Shown here: piece after piece, positions 1 through 11,599 of the stretch
How positions within the stretch are numbered: position 1 is the first letter of the stretch
How the letters are laid out: each line of letters starts with the position of its first letter
Translations under genes and position numbers: made by a program
NCBI GenBank assembly: GCA_024345305.1
Contig: BRON01000008.1
Coordinates: forward strand, 682,001-746,000
Source: Mrakia gelida
Taxonomy: Eukaryota > Basidiomycota > Tremellomycetes > Cystofilobasidiales > Mrakiaceae
DNA: 64,000 bases
Direction: 5' to 3'
Notes under the pieces: model-generated
Told to the model about the DNA's origin: nothing
Database searches by the model: none
Seen by the model: the letters and a program-made list of their open reading frames with translations, nothing else

Positions 1-846
1 CACATTGAGGAAACGTAAGCAGCACCCTCTCACTCGCTCTCTCCCTCCTTCCCTGTCCTGCCCTGCCCTTCTCGTCCCTTCCCCTTCCCCGTCCCAACTC
101 CTCCCCCTTCTCGCTTCACTAACCTCACACCCTCTTCGGTTGATACGCTCAGATTCTACCACTCCGGCTTCCAAGAAGGCTACGCTCACGGCGCTCTCCA
201 CGGAACGTTCGAAGGTCGAGCTCTCGGAAAGGAGAAGGCGTTCGAGCTCTGGGAGGAAGTCGGATACTACGAGGGAATGGGGCTCTTTTGGAAGGATCTG
301 TTGGAGGCTCAGGCTGTGGACGGGGCTAAGGAGAGGTGAGTGCTTGCGTTTGCTGGCTTGTGGGAAGGGGTGCCAGGGAGGGAAGGGAGGGAAGGGTTGA
401 GCTCGAGTTTCTGGAACGAGCTCGCTTCCATTCGTTGTCCTTCCTCGTTCTCGTTCTTTCCTCCCGAGATCCCTCACTGACTCTGACTCTCTGCTTGACC
501 AAATCGCAGTCGTCCCCTCCAAAACCTCCATCAACTCCTCTCCCTCGTCGCCCTCTTCCCAACCATCAACCTCTCCACACCCGACGCTCCCGTCGCCCCT
601 CAGGAAGACGACCAACTCATCTCGTCGACCACCACCACCTCCTCGGCCGAACCCGATCTCTCAGCCCTCCTCGAACGGATCCGAGCGAGGTACAAGTTGA
701 CGTGTTCGTCGCTTGGGATCCGACCTCGGTTGACGGCTGCGAAGATGACGGACGCGGACGAGGAGGAGGGAGGAGGGGAGGCGTTGAAGGGAAAGAAGGT
801 CGTGGTGAATGGGGTGGGAGTTAGTTCGAAGGCGCTGTTGTTTTGA
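1..846 (+). CDS. LTO1: LTO1/ORAOV1-like, Yae1-domain protein (5' partial)
   Basis: Three exons are visible: the last 14 nt of an exon (1-14), 153-335 and 510-846; the gene begins left of the window. Splicing joins HIEE to TFYHSGFQEGYAHGALHG and then ALGKEKAFELWEEVGYYEG, the Gly-rich repeat pattern of the Yae1 N-terminal domain seen in Lto1. In yeast and human, Lto1 with Yae1 adapts the ABC protein Rli1/ABCE1 to the cytosolic iron-sulfur targeting complex, so it acts in ribosome recycling. The C-terminal third is acidic and then basic, with a Leu-rich helix (LHQLLSLVALFP), and ends ...SSKALLF. Donors are gtaagc and gtgagt; all joins keep frame. Family identification rests on the repeat motif and is fairly sure. 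Confidence 0.85.
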
Positions 847-1725
847 GGAGGGCTTTCTTTCTTTTTGTGCTGGGTGGGAGGGGAGAGGATTGTTGGGAGG
901 AGGGAAGGATGAGGGAAGAAGAGAGAGGAGAGGAGGGACGACGCGTGAGTTCTCATTTCTGTTCGCTCGCGTTCGTTTAGGGCTTTGTAGAGAGAGAGAG
1001 AGGCCGATACTGATCACCACCTCGCCTCGTTTTTCCTCATCTTCCGTCTAGTCAGTCGTCACACGCGGACCGTGGATTCGACGTTAGTCGGCGGCCCTTC
1101 CCCTCGCTCGTCGACACCTCTCGCCATCCCATCTACGCTCTCAACCTCGCCTCACCGATATCTACACCGCACCTCCCTTCTTCCCTCATCTCCCCAGTTG
1201 CCCTCTCACGAAGGCTCGCTTGCGAACTCAGGCGCAGGAGAGACCCGAACTCGGAATCAACAAAGCGGAGAGGACGAAGATGATCGCTCGTCGAGACGGA
1301 GTTTACTTTAGCCCTCCCTTCCGCCAAACCTTTACCTAGGTAGTAATCTCCGCTCTTACTTATCTTCAGTATCTTATCTTCGCTGTCTGCCTCGGAAGAA
1401 CAGAACAGACTCGCGAGCGCGCGTCTGCGAGTAAGGTTCTGTCTTGCGAGTCGCGCGTCCGACGTTGTTTGCCTTTCATCCTCTGTGGTGAGTGAGATCA
1501 GCCGAGTCTCCGCTGCAGATCTGATCCGACTTCTTCCCTTCCATCGTCCTGTCTGTTCCGAAAGAATGTTCTGTTCTGTACCAAGGGCTTAGATAACGAC
1601 GAAGCTTGGAAGAACGAAGGAAGAACAAGTACAAACACGCTCTCGTCGCTCGTTTTAGCCCATCTCCCCCCTCGTCCGACGTGTTCACTACCACACCAAG
1701 CTCTTCGCCCAACCCACCCTCATAT
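847..1725. other. Intergenic stretch, no supported gene
   Basis: Contains the 3' flank of LTO1 and the 3' flank of the leftward orphan gene (convergent). Short open frames here are low-complexity, have no family resemblance and no consistent splice signals. It holds a 20-nt string at 1544-1563 that recurs at 25000-25019 (see findings). Confidence 0.5.
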
Positions 1726-2385
1726 CTACCAAAACCATCCCTTCTTCTTCTCATCCTTCACAACCACAACCTCCCCTCCCCCTTTCACTGCTTCCTCCTC
1801 AGGCTCCCTCCCCTTCTCCCCCGTCAACCACCCATACCACTCCCTGCCCTGCCCGTACACCCCCTTCGCGCTCCCATACACTCCAACAGCATACGTCAGC
1901 CCGTCCCTTCCTCTTCGGTAGACGACTTTGGCCGGAGCGATGTAGCTGTAGTACACGTAAAGGGAGGCGCCGAGGACGACGGAGAGGGTGAAGATCGAGG
2001 CGTTGAAGAGGAAGGTGAAGCGGAGGGCTTTTTTGAAGAAGGAGGAGGAGGTGCCGCTTGCTTTGGTTGGTGTGGAGGGAGGGTTAGGAGGGGTGGTGAG
2101 GGTTTGGGAGACGGGAGGGGAGGGAGGGAGGGTGGGTTGGGAGGAGGGAGAGGAGGGAGGAGGAGGGTAGATGGGGTCTGTCGGGAGGGGAGGACGGGTT
2201 GAGTAGCACGGAGATTTGAGGAAGAAGGGTGATCGTCGTTGGGTCGAGCCGATGCTGACGAGAGGAAGGTTTGATGGTCCCAGGCGGCCGCGGGAAGAGA
2301 GAAGAAGGGACGGGGAGGAGGAGGAGGAAGAGAGTCTGAAAGAAGGAAGTGACGCGTTCTTGAGAATCGAAGATGTTTCAGCCAC
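1726..2385 (-). CDS. Unrecognised protein, probable mitochondrial membrane protein
   Basis: Single-exon frame of 219 codons, complement. The first 65 residues are rich in Ser, Arg and Leu with almost no acidic residues and end in a CYSTRPP stretch that resembles a mitochondrial presequence cleavage region. A Pro/Ser/Thr-rich linker follows, then a hydrophobic segment (about residues 118-140, FLFNASIFTLSVVLGASLYV) that can span a membrane, then a Tyr/Gly-rich stretch (YAVGVYGSAKGVYGQ) and a short charged tail ending GWFW. I do not recognise the family. Inference: a single-pass protein imported into mitochondria, perhaps inner membrane. The 5' neighbour on the other strand is the homeobox gene, about 0.5 kb away. 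Confidence 0.55.
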   Translation of the reverse strand: MAETSSILKNASLPSFRLSSSSSSPSLLLSSRGRLGPSNLPLVSIGSTQRRSPFFLKSPCYSTRPPLPTDPIYPPPPSSPSSQPTLPPSPPVSQTLTTPPNPPSTPTKASGTSSSFFKKALRFTFLFNASIFTLSVVLGASLYVYYSYIAPAKVVYRRGRDGLTYAVGVYGSAKGVYGQGREWYGWLTGEKGREPEEEAVKGGGEVVVVKDEKKKGWFW

Positions 2386-2903
2386 GCTCTGAGAGAAGAG
2401 TCAGAACCAGAGAGGAAAGAAGATGATCAGCTTCTCGTGGTGTATATACGAGTGAGAGATGAGTGGAGAACGAGCTTACTCTGAAGATGGACATGATGAT
2501 GGTTGAGCTCTCGGTGATTTTTTGGGTGTGCTTGTCGAAGGAAGGAGGGGGGTCTCGCCTGTCGATCTCGCTCGTTCAAACAGACTGCTCCTCGAGACTC
2601 CTCCCTTTCTGGTCGAAGCTCGCTCTTCTCTCCTCCAACCCCCTCACTCCCCTCCTCCCTTCCCTTTTCGAGAGAGAGCGACTCTCTCCCCCTCCTCGCC
2701 CCCTCCCCTTCGCCATCGTACTCTCTCTTTCTCGAGGATACAGGAAACCTACTCTGGAGAGTGCTTGCAGATCGCTCTCGCTCTCGCTCCTCGTCGTTCG
2801 CTTCCCAACTCCTACCCTCGGTCACTCCCCTCCCTCTTCCTTCCTTCCCTCCCTCACTCCTCCATCGTTTGGATTCTAGGATCTTCGCCTTCTTCCTCTT
2901 CGG
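2386..2903. promoter_or_regulatory. Divergent intergenic region between the mitochondrial-type orphan and the homeobox gene
   Basis: About 0.5 kb between the two divergent start codons. CT/TC-rich runs dominate the 3' half, as in many fungal 5' leaders. No TATA box or known operator is evident. An in-frame upstream exon for the homeobox gene cannot be excluded, because a possible acceptor (tgtcgcag) lies just after the chosen ATG. Confidence 0.35.
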
Positions 2904-5900
2904 ATGGCCGCTACTGTTGTTGTCGCAGTCCTTCCTGATCAGCAGATGGGTTCGAAACCGTCTCCGTACCCTTCAACGACTCAACAACATCCTAACCACC
3001 TCCAGGACCCCTATCAATCAGCCAACTTCAACTCGACAGAAACAAAAAGGCACTCCTCTTCATCATTCTATCAACCTCCACCGTCACCGATCCAGGGATA
3101 TCCAGATGGAGGAGGAGGGGGAGGGAGAGAAGGAGGAGGAGGAGCGCCGTCGTCGTCCTTCTACTCCTCCTCCCATCCACCGGACCTTCGAGGTCGACTC
3201 CCTTCCTCGTCCTCCTCTCATCATGTCCCCTCTTCAAGATCACCTTCCCCTTCAGCCCTCTCTCCTCAGTTGACGTTCGAAACAACAGAACCTCAACACT
3301 ACCACGGTCAAACCTCGTTCGGCTACGACTTCCTTCCTGCAGTCCAACCCCAGATATTCTCAGCTCCTTCAGCCCACCCTTTCGCCTTCGCTTCAACCTC
3401 AACCTCCTCCACTACAGATCAACAACATCCTAATAACCACAACGAACACTCCCCTTCCCACCCTCAGCATCCTTCCTACCCAGCGTCCTCGTCGTCCTCC
3501 CAGGTCCAGCAGTACACGCTCTCGCATTCGAGTCAGCTCGGAAGCAGCTCGCGAATGAGCGGAGAGGAGAGCGACCAGAGGAAACGGAGAGGAAGGATGA
3601 GCGCTCAGCAGGAAGAGGAAGGGTTCAGGAGAGGAGAGATGTTGGCTGAGAGGAGGAACGTGATGGAGCAGGAGAGGGGGTTCACAAGGAGCGATGGGTG
3701 GGAAGGGAGGAAGGAGGATCGAAGGGGTGGGATGGAGGAAGTCGATTGGAACGGTTCTGGAGCTGAGGACGACGACGACGATGATGATCGAGATGGGAGT
3801 GGACTGGGGAGAAGGGATAGTGGGACTGGGTCCAGAGGAGAGGTGAGTTTTTGGTTTATCTTGAGCTCTCCTTTTGATACGAGAGGACGAACTGAACGAG
3901 ACGAGTCGTGCGCGAGCTGACCTTGCTTATCGCGTCTTTCTTTCTTCCTTCTATCCTCTCTTCCTCCCTGCTCTCCTCGCGTCTTTGTCGCCTCGTTCTC
4001 CTCATCAGATCAAGACTCGTCGACGGACCTCTCGAGCTCAGTTCCAGGCTCTTGAAACCATGTTCCAGAAGACATCGAAGCCAACTCAAACGGATCGGAA
4101 GAACCTTGGAGAACAGCTCGACATGTCTCCGCGAGCCGTCCAAGTTTGGTTCCAGAATCGGTGCGTTCTTTCTCTCTCTGCTCTACGAAGAGGACTCGGG
4201 AGGAAGGAAGAAGCTGTAATAGGAGTGGGGAGGGGAAGCGAAGAAGACGAGCTCGTGCCGGCAACCAAACCTCCCGGGGGCCTGTTTGTCCTCGGTGCTT
4301 CTTACGAGAAACCTACACACTCGAGAAACCTGTATAGCTGACGCAGCCCTTCTTTTCACCTTTCCGTGTGTATCTACAGTCGAGCAAAAGCGAAGAAGCA
4401 ACGTCAAAAAGCAGCCTTCGACGGAGCTGGTCCTCCTCCTCCTCCCCCTCCTCCTCAACCTCCTCTCGCCTTCTCCGAAAATCCCTACCCAGGAGCTCCT
4501 CCCAACTCTCGGATTCACCACTCGGTTCCTTACGACTCCATGGGTCGTCGAGCTTCGGCTGGAGCAGGTCCCTCGAGGAGGTCGCTCTCGGACGAGGATC
4601 GAATGGGCTCGTCGTCGTCTCACTCCTTCTCGCCCGAAGCCATCTCCCCACCGTTCGTTCCTCCTCACAACAACGGTGCGCCCCTCGGAGGTTGGGAAAC
4701 GGTACCCTCGCTACGACGGAACGGAAGCGTCAACGTGAACGGACAGATGCCTCCTCCTTCGTTCCCTCCTCCTCAACCTCAGCCACAGTCGAACGGTCAG
4801 CATCCGAGCTCGAACGGAAACGGAGGAAGTTCTCAGCATCTCGGACGACCGAACGATCCTTCGGGAAGGAGGACCAACAGTACCTCGCCTGTCTACGACG
4901 ATCGATCTCCTCAGTCGAATTGGAATCCAGGAGGAGGACAGTTCGAGTCGCGAGGCCCAGGCTTCCTCCAACAGTCGCCGAGGAGAGGATCGGGTATTCC
5001 TGGAGCTGGAGAACCTAGGATGGGAAGGAGGTCGAGTACAACGCCTGCAGATGGAGGAGGAGTTGGACCAGATCGAACGGTCAAGCGAAGGGATTCGAAC
5101 GGAGCTCTCGTCTTGGATCCGCTGTCGATGGGGGGTCGTCGAGGCAGCATCCCTCAGAGTATCCATCCCCATCAGCAACACCACTCGTCCTCGCCTTCGC
5201 GTCAAGCCATTCGACCAGCTGTACCTTCGAACGGAAGCTCGATGGAGGTCCCGATCTCGCATTCGTTCCGAGGAGGAGGAGGGGGTCAAGGGAATCGACA
5301 ACCTGGTTCGACCGTCGCCCAATACCTCAGCTCGTCAGCAGCAGCGAGGAGATCGTCCCTTCCTTCGATGGGTCCGATGCCTCAAGGAGGTCCGATGAGA
5401 TCGCCTGGAGGGATGTACGCTCCTCCGATCCATGGAGGAGGTGGGGGTTCGAGGAGGGAGCTCAGCCCGATTCAGGACGACGGAGCAGTGTACGCGTCGC
5501 AGAGCTTCGGTTCGATGGGACCTGGAGGAGTCGAGCAGGGGATGTTTGATCCTTCGTATGGGAACTCGGGTCCGTACGGTGGAGGTCCGCCACCAGGAGG
5601 AGGACGAGGAGGATCTGGCGTCGTCGACCCAAACCCTCCGCGTCGCCAACCTCATCCTTTCTACGGAAACGGTCCCATCCCAGAACCTTCCTTCGAACCT
5701 CAACCTCCTAGCCAGCCTCGAAGTCGCAACAACTCCTACCACCACCTCCACCACCTCCACCAGCAACACCAACCCTACGACGAGATCGATCCTCTCACAA
5801 TCCAACCTCCTGCTCCTCCCCTCCCTCAACTCTCCCAGTACGCCTTCCCCGGTCCTCCCAACTCGGCTCTCTCCTCCGCACCACCTCAGTCCAACCTCCT

Positions 5901-7153
5901 CTCACGTCGAAACTCAGGTCAAGCTCTCCCTCAACAACCTCTCTTCACCTCCTCGCCTCACGAATCGTACGCTTTCCCTCCCGCGCCGATTGGGACGCTA
6001 CCCGATCAGGGCTTCTCGTTCGGAACGTATCAGCAGGGGAGTGGAGGAGGTGGAGAGTATGCTGAGAGTGATGCTGGTGGGACGACGGAGAGGGACGAGA
6101 TGGGGCTGGGGATGGGAAGGAATGGGAGCACCGGAGGAGATAGCGATGGAAGTTGGGCGAACGGGTTTGGTGGTGGAGGAGGTGGGTTTGGAGCTGGACA
6201 GGACGGAACGGGGCACTACCCTGGGGATAATGGAGGGCTGATGCCTCACGGGTTCCATCCGGATGTAAGGAGATCGTCTGCGTGAGTCTTCCTTCGTTTT
6301 CGTTCGAGTTGTCTCGCTCGGTTGACGCGTCGAGTTCCGTATCCTTCTCGTTTCCTTTCCCTCGTCGCCGACCTCCTCTCTCCCTTCCCTTCTCCCTCGG
6401 CTCACCTTCTTGCACCTTCAGACCCGCCGACCTCCTCCAAAACTTCTCCTCCCTCCAAGTCCTCGGCGCCGCGAACGGTCTCCCTCCCTCCGCTTTCCCT
6501 CGTCCTTCCCCTCTCAACCCAGCCTTCGCCGGCGTTCCCAGCAACGGAGGAGGAGGCACCTCACCTTCTCGGAATGGAGTTCAGCCTCTCTACGCCATCC
6601 ACGAGTCGAGTCACTCGGGCTCTGGGTCGGGACAAGGGAGGAGAGGGAGCGGACAAGGTCCTCAGCAGATGGGGATGCCTGAGGGTTTCGTGCAGCAGCA
6701 GCAGCATGGAGGTCAGCAGCTTGACTGGGCCGCGAATCAAGGGCTGCAGGGAATGGATCCTGTGAGTGTTTCCCTTCGTCTTTCGTTTCGTTTCAGTCGT
6801 CGCGCGTCTCGATTTGTCCTTCGTCGTCGCTGACTCCTCTTCTTCCCTCACATCTTCCGTCCCAGAACTACCCCTACCCCCAATCAAGTCATCACCAATC
6901 TTACTCTTCCTCCTCAGGAGGAACCAACACCACCGCCTCCCAATCCCGTCCCTCCACAGGGAATCAACCCCAACCTCACCTCTCTTCCTCCTCCTCCCAA
7001 GACCCCTTCCACGCTTTCGACCCTTCGAACTCTACCTCCTCCTCTCAACGACACCTCAGCAACCCGAACCTCGTCTTCGAACTTGAAGGACCAGGGTACG
7101 ACGACGAGGGAGCGGCGAAGCCGGGAGGGGGGTTCGGGTTCGCTTATCGTTGA
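2904..7153 (+). CDS. Homeobox transcription factor (60-residue homeodomain)
   Basis: Five exons: 2904-3842, 4009-4160, 4380-6281, 6422-6761, 6866-7153. The homeodomain is built across exons 1-3: RRRTSRAQFQALETMF, then QLDMSPRAVQVWFQNR, then RAKAKKQ. The spacing from L16/F20 to W48 F49 N51 R53 is that of a typical 60-residue domain and not of the three-residue-longer TALE class. The intron splits the codon for R52. The rest is low complexity: a Ser/His/Gln/Pro-rich N-terminus with an Asp run before the homeodomain, and a long Gly/Pro/Gln/Ser tail with many RRxS/T sites. It is expected to be nuclear and DNA-binding; its targets are unknown. The start is uncertain; a second Met (MGSKPSPYP) 14 codons in is possible. 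The length (about 1,200 aa) is large for fungal homeobox proteins. Confidence 0.85.
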
Positions 7154-7177
7154 TCGCTTTTCCTCTCTCACACTCCC

Positions 7178-7183
<6 letters not shown>

Positions 7184-7210
<27 letters not shown>

Positions 7211-7211
7211 C
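7184..7211. repeat. CT dinucleotide microsatellite
   Basis: Nearly uninterrupted CT/TC repeat directly downstream of the homeobox stop codon. Ordinary simple repeat. Confidence 0.8.
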
Positions 7212-8134
7212 ACTTTTTAACGACACGTCAAGACACTTCCCTCTTACCTTACCTTACCCTACACTCTCCCTCACCTTCTTCACCCTCTCTCCCTCTCGTT
7301 CCAACTCTTAACCTCTGTTGCTTCCATCGTTCTCGTTCTCGTTCATCCTCACCTCAAGCTCAAAAACTCACTTCTCGGATATCGTACCTCTCTCGCGCGT
7401 TACTTTTACTTTATATGATCTCGCTCTTCGTTTAACTCCTTCGCTTCGCCGTGTTCGTGTTTTTTTGTGCTCGTTCGGTTTCGTTTCGACGGTTGCGGTT
7501 TTCGTGTTCTTCGTTTTTCGATCTTTCTTTTCTTAGCATGATGATTTGATTGTCTGGTTGTTTACGAAGTGCTTGCGAGATGAGAGACGAGGGAGCACAG
7601 AGGGAGGGGAAGAGGGGAGGAGAGGGAAGAGGGAGGACGCGTCGGGGGTTGAGTTCGTTTGGCTTCGAGCGTCCCCGCCGAGCTCGAAATTGGCGGTGCT
7701 GCTTGGGAGTTTTGAAGGACCTGCTGAGCTGGTTTGGGGTGGAGCGAGATCGTGTAGAGTCGGGGAACAATGGGAGAGAAGCGCCGAACAAGGACAAGGC
7801 GTCGAGGGCGGGAGGACGGCAGCGTGGTTTTCCTTGCGTGTACTGCACATTTCTTGAGCTGAATCCGGGACGAGCGAATGTCGTGGTGTTCTTGAAGTCT
7901 TCCTCGTTGCGAAGAGAGAGGCGTGGGAATCTCGAACGAAGCGAAGAAGAGCGAGGCGACGTGCTGTCGCGCGACGGGCGTCCCCTCGTCTGCTTCGTGA
8001 ACTACAGGCTGACTCACTCTACAAGGGAGTCGCAGACACTCTGTCAGGCATTTGAGTACCTCAAGAGCCGTGCGAGTCTCCCCGAAGAGGCGAAGAAAGG
8101 ATAAAAGAAGAAAGGAGGACGGGGTCGCTCTTAC

Positions 8135-8415
8135 CACCGCGAGCGAGCCTTCTCGCAGATTCCTTGCTGAGTATTGACGTAGATGGTGTTCTTAAGCAGG
8201 CCGCAGACGCAGTTGTGAGCACTGGTGGGATCCTGAGATCTCACGACTCTTTTGAGAAGATGCGAGCCGAAAGAAGACGCGAGGTGAGGGCTGAAGTTGA
8301 ACGCTTCTCTCCTCCGGCGCTGGAACTTCTTTTCGGGCTGGATCTCTGGAAGGTACATATTATTGGGGTTATTCCTTTGCCCCCCTTGTGCCGGAGCGAG
8401 CTCGAGAAGGGTGGA
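8135..8415 (-). CDS. Possible small unrecognised gene (partial model)
   Basis: On the complement strand, 8232-8135 lies between a ctcag acceptor and a gtaag donor and translates as DPTSAHNCVCGLLKN followed by TIYVNTQQGICEKARS, with the C-ending codons typical of real exons here and three cysteines. A possible first exon upstream starts MYLPEIQPEKKFQ. I could not find a convincing last exon: the downstream frame reads ECLRLPC, reminiscent of twin-Cys mitochondrial proteins, but splice sites there do not close properly. The family is unknown; this could equally be a decayed gene or chance. Confidence 0.25.
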
Positions 8416-9132
8416 GAAAAGAGAAAGGATGAAGAGGGAGCTCGAGGTTGGATCTGCCCCCGCAGGCCCACCCCTCGCCGGTTTTCGTTTACCTTCCTGC
8501 TCGCTCTTCTCTTTCTTGTTCCCTCGCAACTTTCAAGGCGAGTTCCTCGTCCTACCTAAACTATCCCCCCTTCCACCCTCTCGACATACCCACCACCTCT
8601 CCTCACCCACACGAAAAGGAACGGAGACGAAGGGAGGAAGAGGGGATGAAGGGGAGGTCAAAGAAGAAGGGAGGGGAGGAGAGAAGCTGAAGGAAGGAGT
8701 GCTCCTCCTTCAAAAGAGATGCTTTTCCTCGAAGTGGATGGGGAGATGGATGGGTTCGAGCTTCATGCTTGCTGCTACATGCTCGTGTATGCGATACAGG
8801 AAGGAAGCACCGTACTGACGAACCGTCTCTCTTCTTTTGTCCCCTCCTCATCACCTCAAATTTACGCTCTTCACCATCCTCCTCGCCCTCCCTCTTCTCC
8901 CCTCTGGTTCCCTCCCACCTCGCTCAAATTATCACCTACTCGTTCTCCTGGATCCCCTCTCTCTGCTCGTGCAACTCCCTCCTCGCTGGCTTTCCTACAT
9001 CTCCTTCAAATCCATTCTCAAACCCACCTCCAACTCGCGCGACCTCAACCTGTCCTCCCTCCTTTGAATCGACCTCAACTTCCCTCCCACCTCCCTCCCT
9101 CCTGCTCAACCACCACTCGGAACACTCTACAG

Positions 9133-10369
9133 ATGGGTATTTCAAGAGACTCACGCCACAAGAGGGCCGCCACCGGAGCGAAGCGTGCATTCTACAGGAA
9201 GAAGAGAAAGTTCGAGTTGGGAAGGCAGGGTACGTTCTCCCTTCCGTTCGACCTTCGTCTACCCCCTATGGCCCCTCCCTCGATAGGGGAACCAACGCTC
9301 ATCCTTCTCTCCTCTCCTCTCTACAGCTGCCTCCACCAAGATCGGCGCTAAGCGAATCCACACCGTTCGAGTTCGAGGTGGAAACCGTTCGTTCAGCTTC
9401 CCTCCTTCCCTTCCCTCGCCGGTCGAGCTCTCGCCTCCTTTGGACCTCGGAGTCTCACCTCCTTCTCTCTTCTGCTTTGCGATGGAACAGTCAAGCACCG
9501 AGCTCTCAGGCTTGAGTCTGGAAACTTCGCTTGGGCCTCTGAGCACTGCACCAAGAAGACCCGAATCGTGGGAGTTGTGAGTACCTCCCTTCCTTCCCTT
9601 GCTCCCTCCCTCTCTCCTTCGCCACGGCTCGAATGGCTTCGCTGGCTGCTTCGAGCTTGTCCTGAGTATGAGGTGCTGACCTCCATCTCCCTTTCCGTTC
9701 GATTCTTCCCTCCACCAGTCTTACAACGCTTCCAACAACGAGCTTGTCCGAACCAACACCCTCGTCAAGTCTTCCGTCGTCCAGATCGATGCTACTCCCT
9801 TCAGGCAGTGGTACGAGACCCACGTACGTTCTCTCCCTCTTCCCGCACTCCAGGCTCGTCGAACGCTTCCAGAGCTGACCTCGCTCGCTTCCTTCCCTCT
9901 GTCGCTTTCCCTCCAACAGTACGCCCAGCCCCTCTCCGCCAAAACCGCTAAGCTCTCCGCCCCCGTCGAGGAGAAGAAGCTCTCCAACCACGCTACCCGA
10001 GTTCTTACTGAGCGAAAGGCCGACTCCAAGCTCGACCCTGAGGTTCGTCGTCCCATCCTCCTTTGAGCTCGAAAAGCTCGCGCGAACGAACGAACGTCGA
10101 GCTGACTCCCTCCCTTCCTTATTTCCTCCTCTCACAGTTCGCTAAGCAGTTCACCACCGGAAAGGTCCTTGCCATGATCACCTCGCGACCCGGACAGTCC
10201 GGTCGATGTGACGGATACCTTTTGGAGGGAGCCGAGTACGAGTTCTACCGACGAAAGATGTTCGTTCAACCACCTCGCGCTTCGTCCTACCTCGTTCCCG
10301 TCGCTGACCTCTCCTCTCCCCCATCTTTACAGTCTTTCCGGAAAGGCCAAGCACGCTGCCCAGGCCTAG
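9133..10369 (+). CDS. RPS8: Ribosomal protein eS8 (small subunit)
   Basis: Seven exons: 9133-9229, 9327-9386, 9491-9576, 9719-9823, 9920-10042, 10138-10259, 10333-10369, giving 209 residues, a usual length for eukaryotic eS8. It starts [19 protein letters not shown] and contains [55 protein letters not shown] and the C-terminal FYRRK block, all hallmark eS8 sequence. It is a structural component of the 40S subunit. The intron 2 junction gives GGNLKHRALRL where Leu is less common, so that border is slightly uncertain. Three of six donors are GTTCGT. Arg codons are mostly CGA (about 11 of 20), striking for a highly expressed gene. Confidence 0.97.
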
Positions 10370-10636
10370 ACGGAGGAGAAGAAGCGGTTTCTTTTGTACG
10401 ACGTCTCTTTCATGCATTCTCTCAGATTTACGCTCCTTCGCGACGAAAGAGCTTCCTCGTGCGCTTCGCTATCTCTTCCTGTCATTGGGCGTCGGGAGAC
10501 CGTGTCACGTACTCAGCTACGACCAGTTGACAAGAAAGGTCATGAACCCAAAGACGCAGACGCGTCGAAACGCAACCCAACTCGACGAGCCCGTCCTTCT
10601 CCTCCTCCCCTCCACAGCATCGCCAACGACCTTCCT

Positions 10637-11346
10637 TCACCAGATGGGAGTCCGACAAGTCTTCTTGTGTTCCTTCCAGTGAGCTTTTTGGTGCCCTGAG
10701 AAAGGGAAGAGAGGGGGGATGAACGGCAAAGTACGCGAGTCAGGTCTCGCTCGTTTGTTCGACGACGACGAGGAGTCGCAAACGAGGAAAGCAACTCGAT
10801 AAAGAGCGAGGAGGCGAGGAAGGAGGTGAAGAAGCACCTTCAGAGCAGTATCGAACTGATTTGCACTGGTTGGGAAAAATATCGAGGACGAGGTCAGCGA
10901 GGAAGAGCGCAAGAGCAACAAAAGTCGACGAAGTCGGCCTGGAAGATAAGCAGAGGATACAATATTCATCACGAGCCTTGGGCACGGAATAAGAGAAGAA
11001 AGAGACGCGAACGAGACGGACCATCAAGGGACTCCACTCCAACGGATTGATTGGGAACAGACCGTTGAACTGCGAAAAGAGCAGGAAGAAAGAATGAGAT
11101 GCTGCAGCAGAGAGAGTCCAGTCCTAGAGGACTCGACACACTCACGAACGTGGTCGTCGATCGCATCTTGTGGTAGGTCTTATGGACGCTTTCGCCGAGC
11201 AGCTTGAGGTCCTGGCAGCAGGGAGGATGAGTGGCATCTCCCGCGCCGTTTGCGACGAGCGTTCGATAATCCTGGACTGTTTGAGAGTAGGAGTCGTCGA
11301 GGCATCCAAACATGAAGGCAATCTGATCTGAGGTAACGTCGGACAT
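10637..11346 (-). CDS. MYND-type zinc finger protein (exon model incomplete)
   Basis: Complement. Exon 1 (11346-11146) begins MSDVTSDQIAFMFGCLDD and is clean. Exon 2 (11069-11022) gives FNGLFPINPLEWSPLM. Further down are ARDEYCILCLSS, then CKSVRYCSE (about 10865-10838), then GHQKAHWKEHKKTC ending RTPIW at the stop. Together these are the C-x2-C ... KSVRYC ... KxHW-x4-H-x3-C elements of a MYND finger, usually a protein-protein interaction module. The third cysteine pair of the finger is not recovered with canonical GT-AG introns, and the position that is usually Cys after YCSE reads His. The short protein (about 150 aa) is otherwise unlike the SET/MYND methyltransferases. Start and end are sure; middle exons are not. 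Confidence 0.6.
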
Positions 11347-11599
11347 GATTGATGGAGGGGAGATGGCGGATGGGAGAAGGAAGGGAGGAAGGTCGAGCTC
11401 GCACCTTCCGTTTCGACCCCCTCTCTGTTTGACTCCGCCTCCTCGGTCTCTGAATAGAAAGATACTCTCGTTTTCGCTGCAGCAAAGTACCACTCTACCT
11501 GCCCAACCGTATCAAGTACAGATCTCTCTACTCAATGGTGTCGAACTGCTGAAAACGGAAGCGAGAAGCTCTCGACGCGAAACCGGAACGCGTCTCGTC

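Larger units (their letters stand above)
7154..9132. other. 2-kb intergenic region with CT repeat and one doubtful small gene
   Basis: Begins with a CT dinucleotide run near 7184-7211 in the 3' flank of the homeobox gene. The right end (about 8560-9132) is pyrimidine-rich and is probably promoter and leader of the eS8 gene; a ctctacag sits immediately before its ATG, so a 5' UTR intron is possible. Between them, the only stretch with convincing codon bias is the complement-strand exon listed separately at 8135-8232. Confidence 0.45.

Noticed and set aside
3028..3402. Long complement-strand open frames opposite the homeobox gene and other GC-rich exons
   Set aside because: They are mirror frames of coding sequence with biased codons, have Arg/Ser-rich nonsense composition and no splice logic or family resemblance.
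7550..8104. 184-codon plus-strand frame in the gene desert
   Set aside because: Composition is Arg/Gly/Glu-rich without motif or codon bias, and it overlaps the better exon candidate region on the other strand.
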